Part shown: positions 8,587 through 17,093 of the stretch, in pieces
Position numbering within the stretch: position 1 is the first letter of the stretch
Layout of the letters: each line of letters starts with the position of its first letter
Notes under the pieces: generated by a model
The model's database searches: none
What the model was told of the DNA's origin: nothing
What the model saw: the letters and a program-made list of their open reading frames with translations, nothing else
Program-made: the position numbers and the translations under genes
DNA from: Dulcicalothrix desertica PCC 7102
GTDB taxonomy: Bacteria; Cyanobacteriota; Cyanobacteriia; Cyanobacteriales; Nostocaceae
Direction of reading: 5' to 3'
DNA: 43,502 nucleotides
Assembly (NCBI RefSeq): GCF_003991905.1
Contig: NZ_RSCL01000002.1
Span: 295,630 to 339,131, forward strand

Positions 8587-11500
8587 TCAAAATGGTACTT
8601 TATCCATTGGTAAACTACTTTCTGAGCGAGTTGGAAAGGAATTAAGTTGATTTTTATCTGTATCAAGATTAACCTTTGTGTGTACTAACATTAACTCGTC
8701 ACGCTGTTGCCAAATAGTAAATATCTCCTCCCTACCATCGTTGAGTGTTACCGAATCAACTTGATAAATTCCGTTTGCTCGCTTTAATTTTAAACCTAAC
8801 AAATTTAACAATCGACTGAGAATTTTTATGGTTGGAACTTGGTCGGTGTCTTTGATTAAGTTAATACCTAAAACTCGCTTTATATGTTGACTACACTGCA
8901 ACACTGTGTTTTTAAGTCGATTTAAATCTGTTTCATGTTCTGTAAAGGTTCGTCCTGACTCTAAAAACTGCTGCATTCCTAACGCACGTAATGCTTCAAC
9001 TTTTAATGTGTAAGTTTTTAAGTCGGGTAAAAACACTTTTCCATCACCTGATAATAGCTGTTGATACCATTCTTGTTTGTCTTTAAGTCTAAAATATTCG
9101 CTTTCGTGCGTGAGATGATAGTGTATTAATAACTGAGCATAATACCCTTGGTCATCACGCATCTTTAATTCTGGGGTTACGGAGACACCATAGCGTTGTC
9201 GAAGTGTATATTTATCTATTTGGTGACGTTCTTGTTCGCTATGTGAATGTTTGGCTGATATTTTCTCATACTCTACTTTATCTATATCTTTGGCGTTTGC
9301 AACAGCATTGGCGCCAGCTATTTGATTTTGACGTTTAATTTTCTTAATACTACAGCTAATTTCTTTAGATTTTTGCCGAGAATGGCGCCAGTCTTTTTGA
9401 ACTTTAACAATTTCTAACATTAATCTGCGACGAGTTGGCAAGTCTTCAGGGTCTGTTGCCAAAAAAGCATGGCGTAAATCGCGGATAATATTTTGATGTA
9501 CAGCGTTGCTGCGTAACCATATTTGATGACCATCTGCGATTAAACCATCTTTCATCGACTGACGGTACATACAAATTGAAGCATTTATACGTGCTGATAG
9601 TTTTGCCCAAGTTCGTAAATGTATAGGGTCATATACCAATGGTAAATCTACATCCACATGGTGTAAAGGACTTAGTAAGGCTAAATTTTCCTTTTGGTTT
9701 TCCTGATACCACTGTGATAGTAATCGATAGTTAGTGCTACCACTGCCAATTATTCCAATTCCTCGTTTTGCACACCATACTGCACGTGGTACAGAGTCAC
9801 GAACACGCGATAATGCTTGTCTTGCTTCTGAGTCAGGAATTACACCTTGAAAAATACCGTAAACACGGTCAAAGTGCTGAACGTCGATACTAACACCTGT
9901 TCCTAAACTAGGTGTCACTAATACTAAATCGTAATCTGTAACTTTCTGATTGATTTCAGCAGCAAAGTCTACTGCTGCATGTCCAGGAGTATTAGTTGTG
10001 CTGCTGCTTATCACCAATGATTTAGGAGATATTCTATATAAACGCTCTAGACGTTCTCTTAAATAACGCTCAATCGTTTCACAGCTATATCTTCCTACAC
10101 GACTATCGGTAGTAACATAACATTTACGTCCAGCTATTAAGTCAAGTTCAAGCTGTTGAATTAACGGAGTAGGGTTAGGAGAATCATAAAACGAGATATC
10201 CCAACCTTTCTCAGGTTGCCATTCATTTTCTAGCACCCAAGGAGTTATTTCTCTTCCTGCTAACTGCTGTATGTACTCCAGGGAAATATCTGATAAGTCA
10301 GCATCTTGGGCAATTACTAAACCACCTGTTGTTAACACAGTATTAATAAGTTGCTGGAATGCTTTGAGAAGCTTGACGCGCTTATCTTTACAAGTAGTAC
10401 TATGAAGCAAGTGTGATAAAGACTGTTCAACTTCGTCTAAAATTATTATCCCACCTGCCCAATCATTCGCATTAAGTTTCCAAATTGAATCTACACACAA
10501 ACCTAGAGAGTTCTGAGTGTTGAGTGCTGAGTGCTGAGTTTTAAGTGCTGGGTGTGCTGAATATGTGGTTGTATGTTCTCCAAATCCCCAGTCGATACCG
10601 ATTTTGTCGCAGAGGAATTTTCCCAGTTGGATTCTATGGGTGATTAATAAAATGGGACGGTTATTTGCTTTTGCTGATTCGATTACTTTTTGTAGTGCAG
10701 TTGTTTTTCCCGTTCCTTTCGCTGACTTTACACCAACTAAACCAGAATTTGGCAGAGGTATTTCACCTAAATAACGACGATTTACTGTCAGTGCAGCATT
10801 TACAGTTAATTGAGCATGAGGTTTACAAAGAGCTAAATATGCCTCTAAATCTAAACTGTGACTATATATATTATCGACGGCATCGGCGCCTTGCTCAACA
10901 ATAAATTCATCAACACCTTTTTCTTTTCCAGGTAACTTCATCACCTGAACAGCACAATTCTGAGATTGAAACAGTAAACCAAGCTGAGAAATAGCATTAT
11001 CAACAGCAGCAATCTTTCTTGGTTCTGTCTCAAAATCGAAACAAATATAAAATTGGCGCCTGACTATAACTGTAAAAGCTGCTAAATCTGGTATAAGCTG
11101 CCGACTAATAACTTTACCAAATTCATTCTTATTAACACGATAACCACTAGTAATTCCAGGTATGGCAATTGCAACATAACCTAACGATAATAACGCAGCA
11201 GCTTTTTTAACACCCTCACAAATAATAACTGGTATAGAACGCTCAATTACCCACTGCCAAAAACCCTCAGCTTCACCACTTTCATTAATATATATATTCG
11301 CAGGTAAATCTATACCATAACGTTGACAAACTTTCTCCCACACAGGCAATGTCACACGTAAACAAAATACGCGCGTAGCTGTTCCTGGTGGATGCTCATA
11401 CTTAATATTTTTACCCTTTTGATTAAGTCGAGGTTGATTTGGCTTAAAACAACCCCACTCCATCCCCTCCCAATTATTCAACGGGTCAAGTCCCGAACAC

Positions 11501-11715
11501 CACCAACCCCCAGAACTCACGTGTGCATAACGCTGCAACCAGCTATTTCTGACCATTCCCGTATTAGTACGTGGAACCTGCTCAGAAATCAACAAGTAAT
11601 CATAGGCGCCATTATCTTGAAGTGAACTGAAATTTAAGCTCGCGATGTCCGAATCAATACCACTACCTCGAACTAACTCGTCAAAATGCTGTGGATGCAG
11701 ATAGTATCGATACAT
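8587..11715 (-). CDS. Plasmid replication protein of the CyRepA1 type
   Basis: A 1042-residue protein with the layout of cyanobacterial CyRepA1 plasmid initiators. The N-terminal DUF3854/TOPRIM-like domain (about residues 100-290) has PVIICEGVKKAAALLSLGY, the Asp motif YICFDFET and KGVDEFIVEQGADA. A helicase-like domain follows with Walker A KSAKGTGKTTALQ (about 328-340) and Walker B IIILDEVEQ (about 420). Later motifs include YVTTDSRVGR, VTPSLGTGVSID and QALSRVRD, as in superfamily 2 helicases. The C-terminal part is basic and partly coiled coil (HSRQKSKEISCSIKKIKRQ). A heptamer-repeat linker lies at residues about 385-402. The gene appears intact although its neighbours are broken, so it may still be active or recently acquired. 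No ParA/ParB is visible nearby. Confidence 0.85.
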   Translation of the reverse strand: MYRYYLHPQHFDELVRGSGIDSDIASLNFSSLQDNGAYDYLLISEQVPRTNTGMVRNSWLQRYAHVSSGGWWCSGLDPLNNWEGMEWGCFKPNQPRLNQKGKNIKYEHPPGTATRVFCLRVTLPVWEKVCQRYGIDLPANIYINESGEAEGFWQWVIERSIPVIICEGVKKAAALLSLGYVAIAIPGITSGYRVNKNEFGKVISRQLIPDLAAFTVIVRRQFYICFDFETEPRKIAAVDNAISQLGLLFQSQNCAVQVMKLPGKEKGVDEFIVEQGADAVDNIYSHSLDLEAYLALCKPHAQLTVNAALTVNRRYLGEIPLPNSGLVGVKSAKGTGKTTALQKVIESAKANNRPILLITHRIQLGKFLCDKIGIDWGFGEHTTTYSAHPALKTQHSALNTQNSLGLCVDSIWKLNANDWAGGIIILDEVEQSLSHLLHSTTCKDKRVKLLKAFQQLINTVLTTGGLVIAQDADLSDISLEYIQQLAGREITPWVLENEWQPEKGWDISFYDSPNPTPLIQQLELDLIAGRKCYVTTDSRVGRYSCETIERYLRERLERLYRISPKSLVISSSTTNTPGHAAVDFAAEINQKVTDYDLVLVTPSLGTGVSIDVQHFDRVYGIFQGVIPDSEARQALSRVRDSVPRAVWCAKRGIGIIGSGSTNYRLLSQWYQENQKENLALLSPLHHVDVDLPLVYDPIHLRTWAKLSARINASICMYRQSMKDGLIADGHQIWLRSNAVHQNIIRDLRHAFLATDPEDLPTRRRLMLEIVKVQKDWRHSRQKSKEISCSIKKIKRQNQIAGANAVANAKDIDKVEYEKISAKHSHSEQERHQIDKYTLRQRYGVSVTPELKMRDDQGYYAQLLIHYHLTHESEYFRLKDKQEWYQQLLSGDGKVFLPDLKTYTLKVEALRALGMQQFLESGRTFTEHETDLNRLKNTVLQCSQHIKRVLGINLIKDTDQVPTIKILSRLLNLLGLKLKRANGIYQVDSVTLNDGREEIFTIWQQRDELMLVHTKVNLDTDKNQLNSFPTRSESSLPMDKVPF
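10513..10560 (-). repeat. Heptamer (STRR-like) repeat inside the CyRepA1 gene
   Basis: Degenerate copies of the 7-bp unit TGAGTGC/TGAGTGT lie in the coding strand's complement and translate as ALKTQHSALNTQNS between Walker A and Walker B. The same heptamer forms arrays in gaps at 29689-29753 and 37225-37256. Since 7 bp shifts frame, three units encode a repeating 7-residue period. The run probably forms a surface loop. Confidence 0.6.
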
Positions 11716-11933
11716 GTTACCTGAGCTTCAATGCTTCATACGATGCAAACAACTTAACACGCATCCACTTTTTTCGATATAGGTACTAAGTAAAGACTCT
11801 AGGGTAATCTATATTATATTGTAACCTAAAATACCTCGCTTCCCATTTCTCACTTTGCTCCCCCCAACCTTACCGTTCAATCAATAAGTATGTATTGTGA
11901 TATTTTACATCTCATAAATTTTGTAAATCAGTA

Positions 11934-12408
11934 AGAAACCGGGTTTCTTCCACACTGAACATAACAATCCTCAAAATAAACGAAAAGAAACCCGGTTTCT
12001 CAGCGTCATTAAGGTTTAAAGGCGCCTGCAAAACTACAGAAACCGGGTTTCTTCCACACTGAACATAACAATCCTCAAAATAAACGAAAAGAAACCGGGT
12101 TTCTCAGCGTCATTAAGGTTTAAAGGCGCCTGCAAAACTACAGAAACCCGGTTTCTTCCACACTAAACATAACAATCCTCAAAATAAACGAAAAGAAACC
12201 GGGTTTCTCAGTACCAACGAAAAGTCAACGCATATCGAAAAACAACCATTCAGGTTTAAAGGCGCCATCTAAAATTAATAAACCGGGTTTCTTGTTATAC
12301 TTAGTGTAAAAAAAACTGGGTTTTAAGGCGGCAATAGAAGTTGATAAACCGGGTTTCTTTTAGTTTAACTTCGAGATTGTTATACTTAGTGTAAAAGAAA
12401 CCCGGTTT
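11934..12408 (+). repeat. 104-bp tandem repeat array with GAAACC..GGTTTC hairpins
   Basis: Units start at 11934, 12038 and 12142, exactly 104 bp apart. Each holds two copies of the palindrome AGAAACC(C/G)GGTTTCT about 55 bp apart, separated by CACACTGAACATAACAATCC then TCAAAATAAACGAAAA. A segment containing GGCGCC links the units. Looser copies continue at about 12283, 12345 and 12393, with GTTATACTTAGTGTAAAA repeated at 12294 and 12378. The last palindrome touches the ATG of the XisI-like gene. The same element occurs inverted on the other side of the RAYT gene (13384, 13496) and far away at 39983. The rest of the gap, 11716-11933, shows nothing. Confidence 0.85.
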
Positions 12409-12723
12409 ATGGAACCTCGCGATTCTGCACCAATAATAAAAATTTATCAGCAAGCTATCATTAAAACTTTATCGGAAGCTATTTCTACAAACGTATTTCC
12501 AGAGACATTACAAATTGTACAAATATTCGACCGACAATCAAATCGTTTTCAATTGCTTTGTCACGGTTGGGTAGATGAAGAACGAGTTTGGATTCAACAC
12601 AATGAAAGAGATGTAGATATTGGAGAAGAGTTATCAAATAATGGTATTCCAAAATCGCAAATAGTTTTGGGGTTACATCGACCTTCTATTAGAGAGCTAA
12701 ATTCAACTTATGCTAGTGAGTAA
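12409..12723 (+). CDS. XisI-like protein with an internal deletion
   Basis: A 104-residue protein of the XisI family (fdxN-element excision controlling factor). It shows the N-terminal helix (IIKIYQQAIIKTLSEAI), the strand VQIFDRQSNRFQLLCHGW, VWIQHNERDVDIGEELSNNG and the closing IPKSQIVLGLHRP. Compared with the second copy at 42452-42973, about 13 residues (the HLDIIEDK-type strand) are missing between GW and VWIQ. The fold may therefore be damaged. XisI usually follows XisH; no XisH is visible here. Its ATG abuts the last GAAACCCGGTTT repeat, so its natural promoter may have been displaced. Confidence 0.75.
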   Translation: MEPRDSAPIIKIYQQAIIKTLSEAISTNVFPETLQIVQIFDRQSNRFQLLCHGWVDEERVWIQHNERDVDIGEELSNNGIPKSQIVLGLHRPSIRELNSTYASE

Positions 12724-12733
12724 TAATAGGCGT

Positions 12734-13312
12734 CTATTCTAAAATCAAATGTTTAAAGCTTTCTTCGTCCTGCTGAGACTCAACGAAAGAGCGGTAAGAA
12801 TCTTCAGTTGCTAGATATTCTAAATCAAAATATTCCAGTATCTTATCTTTTTTAACAAAACTATCTTTTTTTGGAATTATGTAGTCTAGGTAACTTGAGT
12901 ATATCCAATCTTGAGGTTTTTTGACTAAGTTGGCGCCGACTGGGTTTAAATGAATGTAGCGTGATAGGTGTAATAAGTATTCGTCTGTATCTACGTGGAT
13001 GGATTGAAATGGCCCTTGGAAGAGTGAACCTACTCTGTTGAAGCGGTTGTTAATGGCTTTTGTGTATGATAAGGCGAATGCTTGCATTAATTCTGATAGA
13101 TTATCGTTGTTAAGGTGAATTAATAGGTGGTAGTGGTTGGGCATTAAGCAATATGCTATTATTTCGACTTGATTGTCTATTAGGTGTTTTTTGATGAGCC
13201 GTTGGAAGTATGAGTAGTTTTGATTTTGAAAGAATATTTTTTGACGATTGTTTCCTCGGTTGTATATGTGATAATAGTTTCCTGATTTAAATTCTGTTTT
13301 GCGAATTGGCAT
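12734..13312 (-). CDS. REP-associated tyrosine transposase (RAYT, Y1 HUH family)
   Basis: A 192-residue single-strand DNA transposase related to IS200/IS605 TnpA. The HUH metal site is MPNHYHLLIH (about residues 57-66), preceded by YHIYNRGNNRQKIFF and VEIIAYCLMPNH. A probable nucleophile Tyr lies in FALSYTKAINNRF, and the family segment YIHLNPVGANLV follows. RAYTs are single genes that act on short palindromic REP/BIME repeats without being mobile IS copies themselves. Here the gene is bordered on both sides by one repeat family (11934-12408 and 13384-13562), its likely substrate. The gene looks intact, with a short acidic C-terminal tail. Confidence 0.92.
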   Translation of the reverse strand: MPIRKTEFKSGNYYHIYNRGNNRQKIFFQNQNYSYFQRLIKKHLIDNQVEIIAYCLMPNHYHLLIHLNNDNLSELMQAFALSYTKAINNRFNRVGSLFQGPFQSIHVDTDEYLLHLSRYIHLNPVGANLVKKPQDWIYSSYLDYIIPKKDSFVKKDKILEYFDLEYLATEDSYRSFVESQQDEESFKHLILE

Positions 13313-13383
13313 AAAGTTGTATTTTATAGTTTTTCTTTTATAGCTTTTTTTGTTTTTTTATGCCAATTGTTTAATAAATCTTA

Positions 13384-13562
13384 GAAACCTGGTTTCCTTT
13401 GGGTTCATTTGAGGATTGTTTTGTTCAGTGCTGGGGAAACCAGGTTTCGGTTTCTTTTTAGTTTGCCCTTTTTTGGCAGACCTTAATAAAATTTAGAAAC
13501 CTGGTTTCCTTTGGGTTTATTTGAGGATTGTTTTGTTCAGTGCTGGGGAAACCAGGTTTCTT
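13384..13562 (-). repeat. Two inverted copies of the RAYT-flanking repeat
   Basis: Copies lie at 13384-13450 and 13496-13562, 112 bp apart. On the minus strand each reads GAAACCTGGTTTC, then CACTGAACAAAACAATCCTC, then GGAAACCAGGTTTC. This matches the 11934 array with CTGG/CCAG replacing CCGG in both hairpins, a paired change that keeps the palindromes. The second copy runs into the NHL-repeat gene and encodes its last residues. Confidence 0.85.
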
Positions 13563-14695
13563 TTTAGTTTGCTAGCCGCAGCGAAGGCTCCTAGTACTGC
13601 TAAACCTAATACTGAGCCAGCTTCTGGAATTCGAGTGCTATGAGTGTTATTTATATCTAATACTTGGACGCGACCTTGGAAAAAATCGCCTACATAAAGC
13701 TTGCCATCTTTGAGACTTGTACCACCCGTCCAGTTAAACTTACCTGGTTCAAGGTCGAGTGGGTTGCCGTAGGGAGGGCCGTCTAAGGCTGGAGGTGGTA
13801 CAATTTGACCTGATGCATTAACGGCAGGTTGACCGTATGCAGTGAGGAAATTACCGTTTTTGTCAAATACTTGAACGCGGCTATTTATTGAGTCAGCGAC
13901 ATAGATATTATCATTCTCGTCTACTTCAATACCAATTGGCTGATTAAACTCCCCAGGCTCGGCGCCAAGTTTACCAAAGGTCAATAAAGGCTTTCCTTCT
14001 GGGTCAAGAACTTGAACGCGGTTATTAAACTGGTCAGCAACATAAATGTTTCCTGTATTAGAAGATATTCTTACGCCTGCTGGGCCTTGAAGTTGCCCTG
14101 CCCCAGTCCCTGAACTACCGATGCTGCCGATAATATCGCCATTGGGATTAAATTTAATAATTCGGTCATTGCTGAAATCGCCCACATAGAGATTATTATC
14201 TTTATCAAATGTCACACCAGATGGGCCAAAAAATAACCTACCCTCTTTAAGACCGCCAAATTGACCTTGACCAATTGAATTGAGGTAATTACCTTGGCTA
14301 TCGAACACATTCACGCGGTTGTTATTAACATCACCTACATATAGATTTCCAGTTTTTGGAGAGAATTCCAGCGTTGATGGTTCTTTGAACTGTCCGGCGC
14401 CACTGCCTGTACTACCAATTCCTTTGATATAGTTACCATAACTATCGAATACATCCACCCTATCAGCTCCGCGACCAGCACTAATAAAAATATTCCCAGT
14501 TTCTGATTGCTTGGTTATGCCTTGAGGAACTGCAAGGGTTCCAGGCATTCCTGGAATTTCACCTAAAGTTAAGTCAGCAGGTCTACCAATACTTGTGTTG
14601 TATGTCAAGCTTACTGCTCCTGCTTGGGTTGCTGTTGCCAAAACAAAGCATCCAGTACTAGCAATAGCTATTGATAAATTTTTTAATGCTTTCAT
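13517..14695 (-). CDS. Secreted NHL-repeat beta-propeller protein with PEP-CTERM-like tail
   Basis: A 392-residue exported protein. A signal peptide (residues 1-27, ending ATQAGA) is followed by about six NHL repeats (residues 45-335) with the pattern GNIYVADQFNNRVQVLD and GxGAGQFxxP. These form a beta-propeller that usually binds proteins or sugars outside the cytoplasm. The tail IPEAGSVLGLAVLGAFAAAS then KLKR looks like a PEP-CTERM sorting signal (Pro-Glu motif, hydrophobic helix, basic end), the substrate form for exosortase and surface anchoring. PEA replaces PEP. The final residues RNLVSPALNKTILK and the stop codon come from a GAAACC-type repeat. The original stop must have been overwritten just after the basic end. 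Confidence 0.88.
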   Translation of the reverse strand: MKALKNLSIAIASTGCFVLATATQAGAVSLTYNTSIGRPADLTLGEIPGMPGTLAVPQGITKQSETGNIFISAGRGADRVDVFDSYGNYIKGIGSTGSGAGQFKEPSTLEFSPKTGNLYVGDVNNNRVNVFDSQGNYLNSIGQGQFGGLKEGRLFFGPSGVTFDKDNNLYVGDFSNDRIIKFNPNGDIIGSIGSSGTGAGQLQGPAGVRISSNTGNIYVADQFNNRVQVLDPEGKPLLTFGKLGAEPGEFNQPIGIEVDENDNIYVADSINSRVQVFDKNGNFLTAYGQPAVNASGQIVPPPALDGPPYGNPLDLEPGKFNWTGGTSLKDGKLYVGDFFQGRVQVLDINNTHSTRIPEAGSVLGLAVLGAFAAASKLKRNLVSPALNKTILK

Positions 14696-14824
14696 TCGGT
14701 TGAACTCCTGATTCTATAATTCTGATAGGGACTCCTCAAACGCGCATGAAAATAACAGTGCAATTGCACCTTACTTACACCCATAGCGCGCATATTTTAG
14801 CTTCCAAAAAATAAATTAATCCAT

Positions 14825-14852
14825 CTTGTGGGGTGGGCATCCTTGCCCGCCC
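14825..14852 (+). repeat. TTGTGG + hairpin repeat (REP-like)
   Basis: CTTGTGGGGTGGGCATCC then TTGCCCGCCC in the 285-bp gap before the HxlR gene, followed by two copies of CCTCTATATAAGAC. It is one of at least nine loci of this family in the window. Confidence 0.8.
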
Positions 14853-14980
14853 TCTATATAAGACACTCGCCCTCTATATAAGACGTTGTTCTTAGTCACT
14901 CTAATAGTTACTATAAGTTATCTGCTAATAATGTAAAGTAGGTACTTTAAAGTAACCAAGTCACCTTCAATTAACTACTT

Positions 14981-15334
14981 ATGTCTCTATCTAACAAATC
15001 TACAAGTTGTCCCATAACTGCACTGACAAACCTGCTAATTGGTCCTTGGACACTATACATTCTTTGGATTTTGCGCTCAAAAGGACCTACTCGTTTTGGT
15101 GCTTTAAAACGTCAGCTTGAAGGAATATCTTCAAAAATTCTTACTGAAAGACTACGAATGCTTGAGGAAGCAGAGGTTATTTATCGTCTTTATGAACCAA
15201 CCATTCCACCTCAAGTTACCTATGGTTTAACAGAACGCGCGCAAGACTTAATCGTAGTCTTAGACCAACTTGAAACGGTTGCTCATAAATGGTATGCAAA
15301 AGAGCAAAAAATAGAACCGTTAACTAAAGCCTAA
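14981..15334 (+). CDS. HxlR-family transcriptional regulator
   Basis: A 117-residue winged-helix protein. The N-terminal SCPITALTNLLIGPWTLYIL matches the HxlR signature CP(x)n..G.W.L.IL. It is followed by the recognition part RFGALKRQLEGISSKILTER and the wing VIYRLYEPTIPPQVTYGLTE. The N-terminal Cys could sense electrophiles or redox state, as in relatives such as YodB and QorR. The neighbours (NHL protein divergent, psbA convergent) do not name a target. An upstream AT-rich stretch with GTAAAGTAGGTACTTTAAAG (about 14934-14953) contains dyads and is a candidate self-operator. Confidence 0.9.
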   Translation: MSLSNKSTSCPITALTNLLIGPWTLYILWILRSKGPTRFGALKRQLEGISSKILTERLRMLEEAEVIYRLYEPTIPPQVTYGLTERAQDLIVVLDQLETVAHKWYAKEQKIEPLTKA

Positions 15335-15536
15335 TAACTGCATTGTTCGCAAATTAAAGCTGAAAAAATAGGCGCCAACCAACTAAATAACGGCGGATAT
15401 TAAGTCAGCAATAAAAAATTCAAATATATAAAAATATGTCAAAAATATTAATACTGTAGCGATTATTTAGAGTTTGCTATTGCTTTTGTAAAGTAATAAT
15501 GCTTTAATGTTAAGAAACGTAAAGAATATACGTAAA

Positions 15537-15573
15537 TAAAAAAGCGCCCTCAGTGGTGGTTCACTGAAGGCGT
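15537..15573 (-). terminator. Rho-independent terminator of psbA
   Basis: On the minus strand ACGCCTTCAGTG pairs with CACTGAGGGCGC around a 6-nt loop and is followed by a run of six or seven T. It begins 47 bp after the psbA stop, as expected for a highly expressed gene. Confidence 0.85.
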
Positions 15574-15588
15574 TGTATGTCCAGGGTT

Positions 15589-15615
15589 TAGAGGCGTGAG
15601 AAATCACGTCTCTAC
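15589..15615 (-). repeat. GTAGAGACG-type hairpin next to the psbA stop
   Basis: TAGAGGCGTGAGAAATCACG followed by TCTCTA forms a perfect-looking stem between the psbA stop and its terminator. It is a variant of the element at 26277-26342 with paired changes. Confidence 0.6.
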
Positions 15616-15620
15616 TATAT

Positions 15621-16703
15621 TTAACCGTTAATAGCAGGCGCCGCAATAGCTACAGGAGTCGGTTCACCGCTAGCAAGGTCAAGAGGGAAGTTGTGAGCAT
15701 TGCGCTCGTGCATTACTTCCATACCGAGGTTAGCACGGTTGATAACGTCAGCCCAGGTATTGATAACACGACCTTCGCTATCAAGTACTGATTGGTTGAA
15801 GTTGAAACCGTTTAAGTTGAAAGCCATTGTGGAAATACCCAATGCTGTCAACCAGATACATACAACAGGCCAAGCACCTAAGAAGAAGTGCAAAGAACGG
15901 CTGTTGTTGAATGAAGCGTATTGGAAAATTAAACGACCGAAGTAACCGTGTGCTGCAACGATGTTGTAGGTTTCTTCTTCTTGACCGAACTTGTAACCAT
16001 AGTTTTGGCTTTCAGTTTCGCTGGTTTCACGAACCAAGGAAGATGTCACCAATGAACCGTGCATTGCAGAGAATAAGCTACCACCGAATACACCCGCTAC
16101 ACCTAATTGGTGGAAGGGATGCATCAAAATATTGTGTTCTGCTTGGAATACCAACATGAAGTTGAAGGTACCAGAGATACCTAAAGGCATACCATCAGAG
16201 AACGAACCTTGACCAATTGGGTAAATCAAGAATACTGCGGCTGCTGATGCCAAAGGAGCAGAGTAAGCAACGCAAATCCAAGGACGCATTCCCAAGCGGT
16301 AAGATAATTCCCACTGACGACCTAGGTAGCCGAAGCAACCAATTAAGAAGTGGAAAATTACCAACTGGTAAGGACCACCGTTATACAACCACTCATCTAA
16401 AGAAGCTGCTTCCCAGATTGGGTAGAAATGTAAACCGATAGCGTTAGAAGAAGGAACAACTGCACCAGAAATGATGTTGTTTCCGTAAATCAAAGAACCA
16501 GCTACTGGCTCGCGGATACCATCGATATCAACGGGGGGTGCTGCTACAAATGCAATAATGAAGCAGATGGTTGCTGACAACAAGGTAGGAATCATCAACA
16601 CGCCGAACCAACCTACATAAATGCGGTTTTCGGTGCTGGTAACCCAGTTGCAGAACCGTTCCCATACGTTTCCGCTATCGCGACGTTGTAAGGTTGCAGT
16701 CAT
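15621..16703 (-). CDS. psbA: Photosystem II D1 protein
   Basis: A full-length D1 of 360 residues. It is a five-helix thylakoid protein that with D2 holds the primary donor, pheophytin, QB and the Mn4CaO5 cluster. All key residues are present by count: Asp61, His118, Gln130, Tyr161 (TyrZ), Asp170, Glu189, His190, His198, and the C-terminal His332, Glu333, His337 and Asp342. Ala344 is the processing site before the removed tail [16 protein letters not shown]. Gln130 marks the D1:1-like (standard/low-light) type rather than the Glu130 stress form. No strong Shine-Dalgarno precedes the ATG (AATAAGAACATG). It is transcribed alone and ends in a strong terminator. Confidence 0.98.
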   Translation of the reverse strand: MTATLQRRDSGNVWERFCNWVTSTENRIYVGWFGVLMIPTLLSATICFIIAFVAAPPVDIDGIREPVAGSLIYGNNIISGAVVPSSNAIGLHFYPIWEAASLDEWLYNGGPYQLVIFHFLIGCFGYLGRQWELSYRLGMRPWICVAYSAPLASAAAVFLIYPIGQGSFSDGMPLGISGTFNFMLVFQAEHNILMHPFHQLGVAGVFGGSLFSAMHGSLVTSSLVRETSETESQNYGYKFGQEEETYNIVAAHGYFGRLIFQYASFNNSRSLHFFLGAWPVVCIWLTALGISTMAFNLNGFNFNQSVLDSEGRVINTWADVINRANLGMEVMHERNAHNFPLDLASGEPTPVAIAAPAING

Positions 16704-17093
16704 GTTCTTATTAATGCGAAATAATGTGAAGTTTGATCAAGTAAATTTAATTTACCTGTAATTTCAACTTTACACGCATTCACTTAATAAGAGTATCTAC
16801 TCAGTATTTAATTTACTAATACTTTCTATTAGGTTTATTTATACAAAATCTAACCTAACGTTCGATAGGTCTAAATTCTTAACGGTTGCAATTTACCTGA
16901 AATGTTTCCTGGACAACGTTTTCAAGGATTTTACTTCGCTATAATATGAAGTTATGTAAAGAATATATTAAGCACCTTTTGATGCATTCTCAATATATCT
17001 AAACATCAGTTTACATAACTTATCTCATTTTTGTCAATATAAATTAAATAACAGGCAGGATGCCTGTTCCACAAGATAAATCCACAAGAGAAA
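16704..17093 (-). promoter_or_regulatory. psbA upstream region with an inverted TTGTGG repeat
   Basis: A 390-bp AT-rich gap without a gene. On the minus strand TATAAA near 16838-16843 (in TTTTGTATAAATAAACC) is a possible -10 box, but no convincing -35 is seen, so the promoter is tentative. The far end, 17050-17075, carries the TTGTGG hairpin repeat in reverse (AACAGGCAGGATGCCTGTT then CCACAAG), near the end of the MBOAT gene. Confidence 0.35.

Noticed and set aside
11934-12245. 104-bp array as the CyRepA1 replication origin
   Set aside because: The same element occurs beside the RAYT gene and 26 kb away, so it is a dispersed repeat. An origin role cannot be excluded but has no specific support.
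11934-12408. Regular repeats resembling a CRISPR array
   Set aside because: The whole 104-bp unit is repeated, spacers are not unique, the repeat holds two palindromes, and no cas gene is near.
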